Source of the DNA: Alteromonadaceae bacterium XY-R5 | GTDB taxonomy: Bacteria > Pseudomonadota > Gammaproteobacteria > Enterobacterales > Alteromonadaceae | Reading direction: 5' to 3' | Length of the DNA stretch: 64,000 nt | Assembly: GCA_001660395.1 (NCBI GenBank) | Contig: LXWE01000005.1 | Span: 62,001-126,000, forward strand | Shown: positions 17,176-26,538 of the stretch, piece after piece | How the letters are laid out: the number at the start of each line of letters is the position of its first letter | Numbering within the stretch: position 1 is the stretch's first letter | Made by a program: the position numbers and the translations under genes | The notes under the pieces: generated by a model | Seen by the model: the letters and a program-made list of their open reading frames with translations, nothing else | Told to the model about the DNA's origin: nothing | Database searches by the model: none

Positions 17176-18693
17176 ATGCCACATTTACCAATCAATCAAG
17201 ACGATATCAACAAAGCGGTATGGGCAGCCTGCGATACTTTCCGTGGTGTTATCAGTGCTGATACTTACAAAGACTTCATCCTGACCATGCTGTTCTTAAA
17301 GTACATCTCAGATGTCTACAAAGATGAATACAGCAAGCTGGTTGCGCAATATGGTGATAACCCTGATCTGATCCACGCCATGATGTCGAAGCAACGCTTT
17401 GTCTTGCCAGAAGGTGCCAGCTTCTGGGACTTATACGAAAAACGCTATGAAGCCGGAAACGGTGAGCGTATCGATAAAGCCCTGCACGCGATTGAAGAAG
17501 CTAATGGCAGTAAACTCAAAAATGTCTTCCAAGACATCAGCTTTAACACTGATCGTCTCGGTCAGGAGAAGCAAAAAAATGATCTGCTACGTCATCTGTT
17601 GGAAGACTTTGGTAAAGACATTTTAGATTTAAGATCTGAACGTGTTGGCAGTCTTGATGTGATTGGAAATGCCTACGAATACCTTATCAAACACTTTGCG
17701 GCTGGCAGTGGCGCTACCGCTGGTGAATACTATACCCCGCCAGAGGTCTCAACCTTACTCGCCTCTCTTTTAGAACCCGTAGAGGGCGACCAAATATGTG
17801 ATCCCTGCACTGGTAGTGGCTCGTTGCTTCTCAAATGTGGTGCGATGGTACGCAAAAACTCCGGCTCGAAAAAATACGCTTTGTTTGGGCAGGAATCGAT
17901 TGGCTCCACGTGGGCACTGGCCAAGATGAATATGTTCCTGCATGGTGAAGACAATCACCGGATTGAATGGTGCGACACCATTAAAAACCCATTGTTGTTG
18001 GAAAAAGACGGTAAAGGCTTATTGCACTTCGACGTAGTAACCGCCAACCCGCCATTTTCCCTTGAGAAATGGGGTTTTGAAGATGCTTCGAACGATCCAT
18101 ATGGCCGCTTCAGACGAGGCATTCCACCCAAAACCAAAGGTGACTATGCATTTATTAGTCACATGATTGAAACCCTAAAACCAGAAACCGGCCGCATGGG
18201 TGTGGTAGTGCCACATGGCGTGCTGTTCAGAGCATCATCTGAAGGGAAAATTCGTCAACAACTGATTGAAGAAAACCTGCTGGATACCGTGATTGGTTTG
18301 CCAGAAAAGTTGTTCTTCGGCACAGGTATTCCAGCCGCCATTTTGATATTTAAAAAGCACAAAACCGATAACAAGGTACTGTTTATTGATGCCAGCCGTG
18401 AGTTTAAATCTGGCAAAAACCAAAACCAGTTAACACCTGAGAATATTCAGAAGATCATCGACACCTACAAAGCGCGTGAAAACGTCGATAAGTATGCTTA
18501 CATTGCCAGCTTCGATGAAATCAAAGAAAACGACTTTAACCTCAATATCCCTCGCTACGTGGATACCTTTGAAGAGGAAGCGGAAATTGATTTGGTTGCG
18601 GTACGTAATGAACGCGTGCAACTAAAGAACGAACTGGAAGTACTTGAAGTTGAAATGGAAGGCTATCTAAAGGAGCTGGGTTATGGCTCGTAA
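17176..18693 (+). CDS. hsdM: Type I restriction-modification DNA methyltransferase subunit
   Basis: 505-residue N6-adenine methyltransferase. An N-terminal HsdM helical domain (DTYKDFILTMLFLKYISDVY) precedes the SAM-binding motif I DPCTGSGS (near residue 210) and the catalytic NPPF (near residue 291). Together with HsdS it methylates host sites, and with HsdR it restricts unmodified DNA. I start at the ATG at 17176, 9 bp after AAGGA; an ATG at 17170 is only 3 bp from that site. The end overlaps hsdS by 11 bp. Confidence 0.93.
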   Translation: MPHLPINQDDINKAVWAACDTFRGVISADTYKDFILTMLFLKYISDVYKDEYSKLVAQYGDNPDLIHAMMSKQRFVLPEGASFWDLYEKRYEAGNGERIDKALHAIEEANGSKLKNVFQDISFNTDRLGQEKQKNDLLRHLLEDFGKDILDLRSERVGSLDVIGNAYEYLIKHFAAGSGATAGEYYTPPEVSTLLASLLEPVEGDQICDPCTGSGSLLLKCGAMVRKNSGSKKYALFGQESIGSTWALAKMNMFLHGEDNHRIEWCDTIKNPLLLEKDGKGLLHFDVVTANPPFSLEKWGFEDASNDPYGRFRRGIPPKTKGDYAFISHMIETLKPETGRMGVVVPHGVLFRASSEGKIRQQLIEENLLDTVIGLPEKLFFGTGIPAAILIFKKHKTDNKVLFIDASREFKSGKNQNQLTPENIQKIIDTYKARENVDKYAYIASFDEIKENDFNLNIPRYVDTFEEEAEIDLVAVRNERVQLKNELEVLEVEMEGYLKELGYGS

Positions 18694-19933
18694 TTTATTG
18701 CCAGAACAAATTCCGCAAGGGTGGAAATATCAACTGCTAGATAAGGTGGCAGAACGGTGTAGTGGACATACGCCTAGTAAGGCTATTCCTGAATATTGGA
18801 ATGGCGGAATTAAATGGATATCTCTGGCAGACACCTTTCGGCTGGACAATGGGTATGTGTATGAAACCGACAAAGAAATATCTCAAGAAGGAATAAAAAA
18901 TAGCTCTGCACAATTACACCCGGCGGAAACAGTTGTTTTATCAAGAGATGCAGGAATAGGCAAAAGTGGTGTCATGGCTGAACCTATGGCTGTTAGTCAA
19001 CATTTCATTGCATGGAAATGCGATAACCAAGAAAAAATGAATAGTTGGTTTTTATATAACTGGCTTCAGTTACATAAAGCTGAATTTGAGAGACAGGCAG
19101 TAGGCTCAACTATTAAGACAATTGGTCTGCCTTTTTTCAAAAAGTTGAAGGTTGTCGTTCCTCCTTATGAAGAACAACGAAAAATCGCCAAAATCCTATC
19201 CACGTGGGATAAAGCCATTCGCACCACCGAGCGCCTAATCGACAACAGTAAGCAGCAGAAAAAAGCTCTGATGCAACAACTGCTCTCCGGCAAAAAACGC
19301 CTGCTTGATGATTCAGGTAAACCGTTTGAGGATGGGTGGGTATGGTCTAACTTAGATACAGTGTGTGATGTCAAAGGTGGGAAGAGACTTCCAAAAGGCA
19401 ATTCACTAACCGAAATACCAAATAATCATCCTTACATTCGTGTCGCAGATATGTATATGGGAGGTATTGATACCGCAAACATTTTGTATGTCCCGCTAGA
19501 AATTGTCTCATCAATAAAGAACTATACGATTGCCAAGGATGATCTTTTCATTACTGTTGCAGGTACGTTGGGGATTGTAGGTGAAGTACCTGCAATTTTA
19601 GATGGTGCAAACCTTACTGAAAACGCAGATAAATTGACCAATATCTCCTGCAACAAGAAGTTTCTACTTTATGTTCTCAAATCACCAATCATCCAACGCT
19701 ATGTGGATGCAGAATCCACTCAGAATGCTCAACCAAAATTAGCGTTGACTAGGATTAGAAGTTTTAAGATCCCATTGCCCTCGTCAGAAGAACAACAACG
19801 AATAGCCACCGTGCTAGCAAATGCAGATAAAGAAATCGAATTATTGGAACAGCAGTTAACTGATTTGAAGCAAGAGAAAAAAGCGCTGATGCAGCAGTTG
19901 TTAACAGGCAAGCGCAGAGTGAAAGTGAACTAG
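18683..19933 (+). CDS. hsdS: Type I restriction-modification specificity subunit
   Basis: 416 residues with two target-recognition domains. Each is followed by a repeated conserved helical block: EEQRKIAKILSTWDKAI...KKALMQQLLSGKKR near the middle and EEQQRIATVLANADKEI...KKALMQQLLTGKRR at the end. The repeat is clear in protein and partly in DNA, as expected for HsdS, where such repeats can allow domain exchange. It sets the bipartite sequence recognised by the enzyme. Overlaps hsdM by 11 bp and lies 12 bp before the RloC-like gene, so all are probably one operon. Confidence 0.92.
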   Translation: MARNLLPEQIPQGWKYQLLDKVAERCSGHTPSKAIPEYWNGGIKWISLADTFRLDNGYVYETDKEISQEGIKNSSAQLHPAETVVLSRDAGIGKSGVMAEPMAVSQHFIAWKCDNQEKMNSWFLYNWLQLHKAEFERQAVGSTIKTIGLPFFKKLKVVVPPYEEQRKIAKILSTWDKAIRTTERLIDNSKQQKKALMQQLLSGKKRLLDDSGKPFEDGWVWSNLDTVCDVKGGKRLPKGNSLTEIPNNHPYIRVADMYMGGIDTANILYVPLEIVSSIKNYTIAKDDLFITVAGTLGIVGEVPAILDGANLTENADKLTNISCNKKFLLYVLKSPIIQRYVDAESTQNAQPKLALTRIRSFKIPLPSSEEQQRIATVLANADKEIELLEQQLTDLKQEKKALMQQLLTGKRRVKVN

Positions 19934-19945
19934 AAGGAACTAATC

Positions 19946-22120
19946 ATGATAAACCGTATAACACTTAAAGGAGTGGCAAGCTATTCGGGTGATACAGCTC
20001 AAGTTATAGATGGCCTAAAAAGAATAAGTTGTTTTTACGGTTTAAACGGGTCTGGTAAATCTACTATTGCTAAGTACCTACAGGAACCTTCGGATATACA
20101 ATACTTTGCCTGCGCTGCGACTCCAGCGTTGGGAGACAGCGTTATTGTCTACAACCAGAAATTTGTCAAAGATAATTTCTGGGATAGCAAAGAGCAACCC
20201 GGAGTGTTCACTGTCAACGAAGGCAATGTTGAGGCAGAAAAAGCAATAGAAACAGCGGAAGCCAAGATTGCGGAATTGAAGGAAGATCAGGGTTCCCTGA
20301 AGCAGAAAGCTGAAGAAGTAAAAGGGCAAAAAACCAAAGAGCTGAGCAATTTAGAAAACAAAGTTTGGTTAGAAAAAGACAAGTTTGTGAAGACTCCTCT
20401 GGAGTTTTGTCTAGAGGGGAAGCAGCGAAAAAACTTATTTCTGGATGCGGTAAAAGAGGCCGATGTGGCAAGTGATGACCTCACGTTGGAAAGCCTTACC
20501 GAGCAAGCCAAAGAACTGGGTAAACCAGATATTTCCCCAAAACAGCTCTTACCCTCAATTAGCTTCGACGGATCATTAATCGAAACTGATAGCATCAGTT
20601 CTGAAATTATCGTCGGTTCATCAAGTTCATATTTATCAGCGTTAATTGAGAGAATAGGCCATTCTGACTGGGTTCGAGATGGTCTTGAGCATTACGAACA
20701 TGCAGAAGGCGTTTGCCCGTTTTGTCAGGAAACGCCAATTGAGTCTTTCGAAGCTAACTTAAAGGCTCTGTTTGATGAAACATACAAACAGAAATGTCGC
20801 CTGATTGAATCCAATACAAAAACATACCAACAAGCAGTTGAGTTGGTCGAAACAACTCTTTCATCAGATAAATTCAGCGATGATTATGTTGAAGAGAGTG
20901 CAGAGTTTGCTATTGCCAAGTCTCAATTTTTGGAATGTTGTCGCAGCAATTTGACACTTCTAAAAAATAAGGAGGCCAAGCCTAGTATTGTAGTGGCGTT
21001 GAACAATTCCAATGAACATTTAGATAATTTAAACAAATGCATCGTTGCTCTGAATAAAAAAATAGCCGATTTTAACCGTCGAATTACTAGCAAGCCCCAA
21101 ATTAGAGCTGCAATAAAAAGTCATTTTTGGCAGATACATAAGCGTACTTATAACGCAGCTATTGAACTAGTTGATGAGAAGGTCAAAAGTTTAGATGAAA
21201 AACTTGAAACTCTGAGGGATGAATATAGACAGAAAACCGAGGGGATTACTGAACAACAAAATATTATCTCCGAACAGCGAAAAAAGACAACCAATATAGA
21301 AACATCGATTCAAAACATCAGAAATACTCTTATCAGCGTAGGGGTTGATGACTTTCATATTGAAAAAGTTGATGGCGCAAAGGCGAGATATCGGATCGTA
21401 AGAAAGGGTGGAGCTTCTGAAAACGTATATGAGACGTTAAGTGAGGGAGAAAAAACGTTAGTTACGTTTTTATATTTTTTGGAGCAATGCAAAGGTCTAC
21501 TTGAACCCGACTCAGCTTTGGGGTTAGCGGATAAAATTGTTGTAGTGGACGACCCTGTTTCCAGCTTATCTCACAACTTTATATACGAGATTGCGACGCT
21601 TATTCAAAAAGAGATTGTCCAAAAGCCATTCAAACAACTATTTCTATTCACCCATAACTTGTTCTTCTTTCACGAAATGATGAATCAATCCAATCTTAAG
21701 CAGGATGAGTTCATACAACACTATAGCTTGTACAGAGTCTGCAAAAGCGAATTTAGTAGGATTGTACCTATTCAACGGAATGACATCAGGAATGAATATG
21801 ATGGCTATTGGCAGATAATCCGAGATGCAAAAGCCGACCGGGTTTGTAGTCCAATCCTTCCTAATGCCATGCGAAATGTATTGGAGCACTTTTTCTCGTT
21901 TGTTCATAAAAAGGACAAGCTGTCTGATGTCTTGAGTAATCTGGGAAATGAACATATCAACTATAGGCCAATGCTGAGGTACATCAGCCGGGAATCGCAC
22001 TCGGACTTGGTGAACTTAACTGATTTTGGTGACATTGACACTGGCAGGTTCCTAGAGATATTCAGACAGGTGTTTGTTCGAACTGAGTATGAGGATCACT
22101 ATAAAAGGATGATGAAGTAA
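19946..22120 (+). CDS. rloC: RloC-like anticodon nuclease / AAA ATPase
   Basis: 724 residues, matching RloC rather than the shorter PrrC. It has Walker A GLNGSGKST (residues 32-40), long coiled coils with a zinc-hook CPFC at residues 257-260, an ABC signature LSEGEKT near 498, and Walker B IVVVDDP near 535. The C-terminal part carries the anticodon-nuclease pattern R643-x3-E647 (RNVLE) with His near 685 (SRESHSD), resembling the Arg-Glu-His triad of PrrC. RloC proteins cut tRNA at the wobble position, controlled by ATP hydrolysis and DNA, and are often linked to type I systems. Good ribosome site (AGAAGGAAC). Function here is inferred. Confidence 0.85.
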   Translation: MINRITLKGVASYSGDTAQVIDGLKRISCFYGLNGSGKSTIAKYLQEPSDIQYFACAATPALGDSVIVYNQKFVKDNFWDSKEQPGVFTVNEGNVEAEKAIETAEAKIAELKEDQGSLKQKAEEVKGQKTKELSNLENKVWLEKDKFVKTPLEFCLEGKQRKNLFLDAVKEADVASDDLTLESLTEQAKELGKPDISPKQLLPSISFDGSLIETDSISSEIIVGSSSSYLSALIERIGHSDWVRDGLEHYEHAEGVCPFCQETPIESFEANLKALFDETYKQKCRLIESNTKTYQQAVELVETTLSSDKFSDDYVEESAEFAIAKSQFLECCRSNLTLLKNKEAKPSIVVALNNSNEHLDNLNKCIVALNKKIADFNRRITSKPQIRAAIKSHFWQIHKRTYNAAIELVDEKVKSLDEKLETLRDEYRQKTEGITEQQNIISEQRKKTTNIETSIQNIRNTLISVGVDDFHIEKVDGAKARYRIVRKGGASENVYETLSEGEKTLVTFLYFLEQCKGLLEPDSALGLADKIVVVDDPVSSLSHNFIYEIATLIQKEIVQKPFKQLFLFTHNLFFFHEMMNQSNLKQDEFIQHYSLYRVCKSEFSRIVPIQRNDIRNEYDGYWQIIRDAKADRVCSPILPNAMRNVLEHFFSFVHKKDKLSDVLSNLGNEHINYRPMLRYISRESHSDLVNLTDFGDIDTGRFLEIFRQVFVRTEYEDHYKRMMK

Positions 22121-22222
22121 TGGCATTCAATGTTTCTGTTAAGGAGAATGGTTAATGAGTAGAAAAAATGACGCACTCACCTACTCGCAATTGGTGAAAA
22201 CAACAGTTTTGTGTTGCAAACT

Positions 22223-22299
22223 AGGCGCTAGAAGACTATATTTAGTCTTAACAACACCCGCAGCGCCTCTTTTCAATGCGTACCAGTGCGGGTTTTTTT
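22223..22299 (+). ncRNA. Structured RNA immediately upstream of abiF, with possible pseudoknot and terminator
   Basis: Three stems are visible. AGGCGCT (22223-22229) pairs with AGCGCCT (22262-22268). Inside it, AAGACTA (22232-22238) pairs with TAGTCTT (22243-22249) across a TATT loop. CCCGC (22257-22261) pairs with GCGGG (22288-22292) and is followed by seven T, ending one base before the abiF ATG. The first and third stems cross, which gives a pseudoknot. The third stem plus T-run also looks like an intrinsic terminator. Abi_2/AbiF genes are known to be preceded by conserved structured RNAs, so this is probably the AbiF-associated RNA. Its 5' end and promoter are not clear; the limits given are those of the structure. 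Confidence 0.75.
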
Positions 22300-23235
22300 A
22301 TGCCTAATTTCCGTACTTTCAGTAAGATCCCTTCCTCCTACGACCAATTGCTGGACAAGTTAGCTGCACGAGGCTTGTTAATAGCTAATGCGGATTCCGC
22401 CAAAGTCCATCTTAGAAATATCGGTTACTTTCGCCTGATCGGCTACGGACTGCCATTTGAGCAATATGGCGAACAAGGAAACCGTATTGGCCAGTATGCA
22501 GAAAATACAAACTTCGATAGTTTAGTTGATATCTATCTTACTGATCGCAAGGTCAGTTCTCTTTTGCTTAACGCTATTGAGAGAATAGAAATTACTACAA
22601 GAAACATCATTAATCATGAGTTGGCCTGCAAGTATAATAGCGCTCATTGGTACATGGACCCTGCACTATTCAAAGAATCAGATGATTTTACACATGCTAG
22701 TCTTCTTAATGAGATAAAACGGCACACTCTAAAAAACGCAGAGGTTGGTAGTGAAAGGGAAGGGAAGCGCGAAATTTTCATTCACCACTATTACAACCAC
22801 TATGACCAACCAGAATATCCCCCTTGCTGGATGGTTGCAGAAATATTTCCACTAGGTTCATGGTCAAAAGTTTATGAGCATTTAAGTGTAAGCAAAGATA
22901 GAAAGATAATTTCTAGGCAGCTAGATTTAGCCCCAGCCACTTTGCAATCATGGCTCCACTCCATTACATATTTGCGCAACATGTGTGCCCACCATTCACG
23001 TTTGTTTGGTCGGAAGTTTGTTATAAGACCAAACGAAGCAAAAGGAACTCCATTTCTGGATGAAAATAGATTGTTCAATTTTGTCTGTATCGTTTATCGC
23101 CTATTAAAGAAAATAAATCCGGGTTCAAATTGGCTTGATGCTTTTCACGATGAACTGGAAACACTAGATAGCGAGCTGTTAAGGCATTACGGTTTTAGTG
23201 AAAACTGGTTGGAAGAAGAGTTTTGGTTGGAGTAG
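22300..23235 (+). CDS. AbiF/AbiD-type Abi_2 family protein with two HEPN motifs
   Basis: 311-residue Abi_2 (AbiD/F) protein. The N-terminal region matches the family (SYDQLLDKLAARGL, then LRNIGYFRLIGYGLPF). Two RX4H motifs typical of HEPN ribonucleases are present: RNIINH at residues 101-106 and RNMCAH at 226-231. AbiF proteins cause abortive phage infection, and have been discussed as RNA-controlled toxins related to Cas13. The ATG at 22300 directly follows the T-run of the upstream RNA, and is chosen over an upstream in-frame start inside the stem. It lies between the RloC-like gene and hsdR, interrupting the usual hsd order, and ends 4 bp before hsdR. Confidence 0.85.
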   Translation: MPNFRTFSKIPSSYDQLLDKLAARGLLIANADSAKVHLRNIGYFRLIGYGLPFEQYGEQGNRIGQYAENTNFDSLVDIYLTDRKVSSLLLNAIERIEITTRNIINHELACKYNSAHWYMDPALFKESDDFTHASLLNEIKRHTLKNAEVGSEREGKREIFIHHYYNHYDQPEYPPCWMVAEIFPLGSWSKVYEHLSVSKDRKIISRQLDLAPATLQSWLHSITYLRNMCAHHSRLFGRKFVIRPNEAKGTPFLDENRLFNFVCIVYRLLKKINPGSNWLDAFHDELETLDSELLRHYGFSENWLEEEFWLE

Positions 23236-23239
23236 GCGT

Positions 23240-26200
23240 ATGGATTTGAATTCAATAGATTTTACAGAGGAAAAAAGTTCCAAACTACCAGCAATGACTT
23301 TGTTGAGTAGTTTGGGATACGCTTTTATCCCACCAAGTGAATGCGAAACACTGCGCGGTAACACCTTAGCCGCTGAAAAGAAAAGTACTCATCAAGTGAT
23401 TCTGTTACCTGTAATGCGTGATTTTTTAGCAAAGCAAACGTTCTCGTTTGCCGGTAAACAACACAAGTTATCTGAAGCGGCTATTGATAAGATCATTCAT
23501 GAATTAACGCCAGCCATGAATCTTGGGTTAAGGGCAGCGAATGAGAAAATCTATAACGCTTTAATGTACGGTGTTAGCGTTACTGAGTTCATCGACGGCA
23601 AAAAAGCATCACCCACCATTAAGCTCATTGACTGGCAAAAGATTGCGAACAACCAGTTCCACTTTACTGAAGAGTTGGTGGTGCAAAACGCCGAAGGTAC
23701 AGGCAATCGAATCCCTGACATCGTGTGCTTTGTGAATGGCTTGCCGTTAGTCGTGATTGAGGCGAAGCGCCCGGACTCAAATAAAGAAGGTAAATCCACG
23801 AATAGCGAAGCGATTTCTCAGCATATTCGTAACCAAGGTCAGGCTGAAATTCCCCACTTATACGCATATAGCCAACTGCTGTTAGCAGTAAATGGTCACG
23901 AAGGGTTATACGCCACCTGCGGCACTCCTGAAAAATTTTGGGCTAAATGGAAAGAAGAGCAAATTCCTGAAGCTGAATTCGTAAGGCTCAAAAACCATAA
24001 ATTGAGTGGGGAACAGCTTAACGCATTATTCAATCACCGCTCTTCCAAGGCAAAAGACGATTACCTTTCACTTGTTGATGCGGGTGATTTAGCCGTTACC
24101 GACCAAGACAGGTTGATAGTCAGCTTGCTGCGCCCTGAGCGCTTATTAGATATGACCCGTCTGTTTACTTTGTTTGATAAAAAAGCAGGCAAGATTGTTG
24201 CCCGGTATCAGCAGGTTTTCGGTATTAAGGCACTGCTAGAGCGTATTAACACCTTTGATGATTCGGGTGCTCGTGAAGGTGGTGTTATCTGGCACACCAC
24301 GGGCAGCGGTAAGTCATTCACTATGGTGTTTTTATCCAAAGCCCTTATATGGCTTGAAGAGCTTGCACAATGCCGAGTAATCATTGTGACAGACCGTGTG
24401 GACTTGGAAGACCAACTGAGCAGAACCTTTGCCTCTGGCGGTGTGCTGACCGACCGAGATAAAAAAGATGCAATGGCGACAACAGGCAAGCGCTTGGCAG
24501 AGCAAATAGGCAAAGGGAATGAACGGGTTATTTTCTCGATTATTAATAAGTTTGGCTCAGCGATTAAATACAAAGAGTGTTACAACGACAGCCCCAACAT
24601 CATCGTGCTGGTCGATGAAGGTCACCGTAGCCAAAACGGTGAAAATAATATCCGTATGCAGCAGACGCTGCCTAAAGCTGCCTATATTGCCTTTACGGGT
24701 ACGCCGTTGTTAAAAGACGATAAAACCGAAAACAAATTTGGCAAGATCATTCACTCGTACACCATGCAGCAAGCGGTTGAAGATAAAACCGTTACCCCTC
24801 TGTTGTATGAAGAACGCATTCCAGAGCTGAACGTGAACGACAAAGCTATTGATGCTTGGTTTGAACGCAGCACCAGCAAACTAAGCGACAAACAAAAGAC
24901 GGATTTAAAGAAAAAGTTCTCGCAAAAAGGTCAGATTTACCAGACCGAAGGCCGCATTGAGCTGATTGCTTATGATATTGCCGATCACTTCCAGAACTTT
25001 AAGCAACAAGGTTTAAAGGGCCAATTAGCCTGTGATTCCAAAGCATCCGCCATCCGTTATAAAAAAGCGTTAGATAAAATTGGTACGGTAACATCTGTTG
25101 TTGCGATGTCCGCGCCTGATACTCGTGAGGGGCACGAGGCGGTTGATCAAGAAAGCAAAGATATTGTGCAAAACTGGTGGAAGACCAACGTTAACAAAAT
25201 GGACGAAAAAGCCTACACAAAGGCCATTATTGAAGAGTACGGCAGAGACGACGGCCCCGACATTATGATCGTTGTCGATAAGCTTTTAACCGGGTTTGAT
25301 GAGCCTAAAAACACGGTGCTGTATATCGACAAACCACTTAAAGAGCACAACCTTATACAAGCTATCGCCCGTGTGAATCGCCTGCATGAAAAGAAGCAGT
25401 TTGGTTACCTGATTGATTATCGTGGCATCTTAAAAGAGCTGGATACCACGATTGAGAAGTACCAAGACTTAGCCGAACGCACCCAAGGCGGTTTTGATAT
25501 AGATGACTTGAAAGGTTTATATAGCCGAATGGATACGGAGTATAAAAAGCTACCGGGGTTACACAGCGATTTATGGGCTATTTTTGATGGCGTTAAGAAC
25601 AAGAAAGATGGCCCGGCATTACGTCAGGCATTGGCCCCCAAGGTTCAGGAAGTGGATGGTAAGCTTGTCGATACCAATCTTAAAAAGCGTGATGACTTTT
25701 ATTCTGCTCTCACCGCATTTTCAAATTGCATGAAAGTCGCTTTGCAGTCAGCAACGTACTTTGATGACAAGTCTGTTGATAGCAAGCGTGACCTTTATAA
25801 AAGGGACTTAAAAGCCTTTGTGGATTTGCGCAAACAGGTTCGCGAAGATGCTAACGAAACCATTCAATATGATGAGTACGCAGAAGATATCCGTAGCTTA
25901 CTAGATAAACATATTGCCGGTATTGAAATAAAAGAGCCAGATGGTGCCTATTTGGTGGGTAACTTGGGGAAAAACGTCAAGCCGCAAGATATGAGTGATG
26001 ACGAAGCCCGAAACCAAACCGATAAGATCACGGGACGCATCACTAAAATGATTGAACAGGATTTGGCAGACGATCCTTATGCACAAGAATATTTCTCAAA
26101 CCTGTTGAAGAAAGCCATTGAAGAAGCTAGAGCCATGTTTGATGCGCCTATTAAGCAATACATTATGTTTGCTGATTTTGAGCAGGAAGTTAAAGAGCGC

Positions 26201-26533
26201 AAGGTTGCCGACGTACCCAATGATTTTATGGATGAGGCTGGGAAGCTTAACAAACACGCCCAAGCCTACTTTGGTCTGTTCAAGCATCTATTTAGCTCTG
26301 AGTTCTTAGCTGACAAAGCGCTTGATAGTGACAGGTTAGTCTCGCTTGCTTTTAGCATTGACGAAATTGTGAAAACAGCCGTTGCGGAGTATTCGATCAA
26401 TCCCGCCGAGATCGAAAACGCTATTCACAATAAGTTGCTGCCGATGTTGTTTGCAGAATTAGGGTTGGATAACGCGCAGAAGCTGATTGAAGCCGTGCTT
26501 AAGATTACACGCTTAGGATTAGCGAGAGGTTAG
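23240..26533 (+). CDS. hsdR: Type I restriction endonuclease subunit R
   Basis: 1097 residues. The N-terminal PD-(D/E)xK nuclease core reads PDIVCFVNGLPLVVIEAK. The superfamily 2 motor follows with Walker A TTGSGKS, a DEGH box (VDEGHRSQ), AFTGTP and QAIARVNR. HsdR translocates DNA and cleaves it when HsdM/HsdS bind an unmethylated site. I start at the ATG at 23240 (MDLNSIDFTEE), 4 bp after the abiF stop; the frame runs back to 23198 but inside abiF. With hsdM and hsdS this makes a complete enzyme. Confidence 0.93.
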   Translation: MDLNSIDFTEEKSSKLPAMTLLSSLGYAFIPPSECETLRGNTLAAEKKSTHQVILLPVMRDFLAKQTFSFAGKQHKLSEAAIDKIIHELTPAMNLGLRAANEKIYNALMYGVSVTEFIDGKKASPTIKLIDWQKIANNQFHFTEELVVQNAEGTGNRIPDIVCFVNGLPLVVIEAKRPDSNKEGKSTNSEAISQHIRNQGQAEIPHLYAYSQLLLAVNGHEGLYATCGTPEKFWAKWKEEQIPEAEFVRLKNHKLSGEQLNALFNHRSSKAKDDYLSLVDAGDLAVTDQDRLIVSLLRPERLLDMTRLFTLFDKKAGKIVARYQQVFGIKALLERINTFDDSGAREGGVIWHTTGSGKSFTMVFLSKALIWLEELAQCRVIIVTDRVDLEDQLSRTFASGGVLTDRDKKDAMATTGKRLAEQIGKGNERVIFSIINKFGSAIKYKECYNDSPNIIVLVDEGHRSQNGENNIRMQQTLPKAAYIAFTGTPLLKDDKTENKFGKIIHSYTMQQAVEDKTVTPLLYEERIPELNVNDKAIDAWFERSTSKLSDKQKTDLKKKFSQKGQIYQTEGRIELIAYDIADHFQNFKQQGLKGQLACDSKASAIRYKKALDKIGTVTSVVAMSAPDTREGHEAVDQESKDIVQNWWKTNVNKMDEKAYTKAIIEEYGRDDGPDIMIVVDKLLTGFDEPKNTVLYIDKPLKEHNLIQAIARVNRLHEKKQFGYLIDYRGILKELDTTIEKYQDLAERTQGGFDIDDLKGLYSRMDTEYKKLPGLHSDLWAIFDGVKNKKDGPALRQALAPKVQEVDGKLVDTNLKKRDDFYSALTAFSNCMKVALQSATYFDDKSVDSKRDLYKRDLKAFVDLRKQVREDANETIQYDEYAEDIRSLLDKHIAGIEIKEPDGAYLVGNLGKNVKPQDMSDDEARNQTDKITGRITKMIEQDLADDPYAQEYFSNLLKKAIEEARAMFDAPIKQYIMFADFEQEVKERKVADVPNDFMDEAGKLNKHAQAYFGLFKHLFSSEFLADKALDSDRLVSLAFSIDEIVKTAVAEYSINPAEIENAIHNKLLPMLFAELGLDNAQKLIEAVLKITRLGLARG

Positions 26534-26538
26534 TAGTA

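Noticed and set aside
22155-22307. A 50-codon frame with a good ribosome site (AAGGAGAATGG) between the RloC-like gene and abiF
   Set aside because: It runs across the whole structured RNA and into the abiF start. The base pairing explains the sequence better than a peptide, and the peptide has no recognisable features. It could still be a leader peptide.
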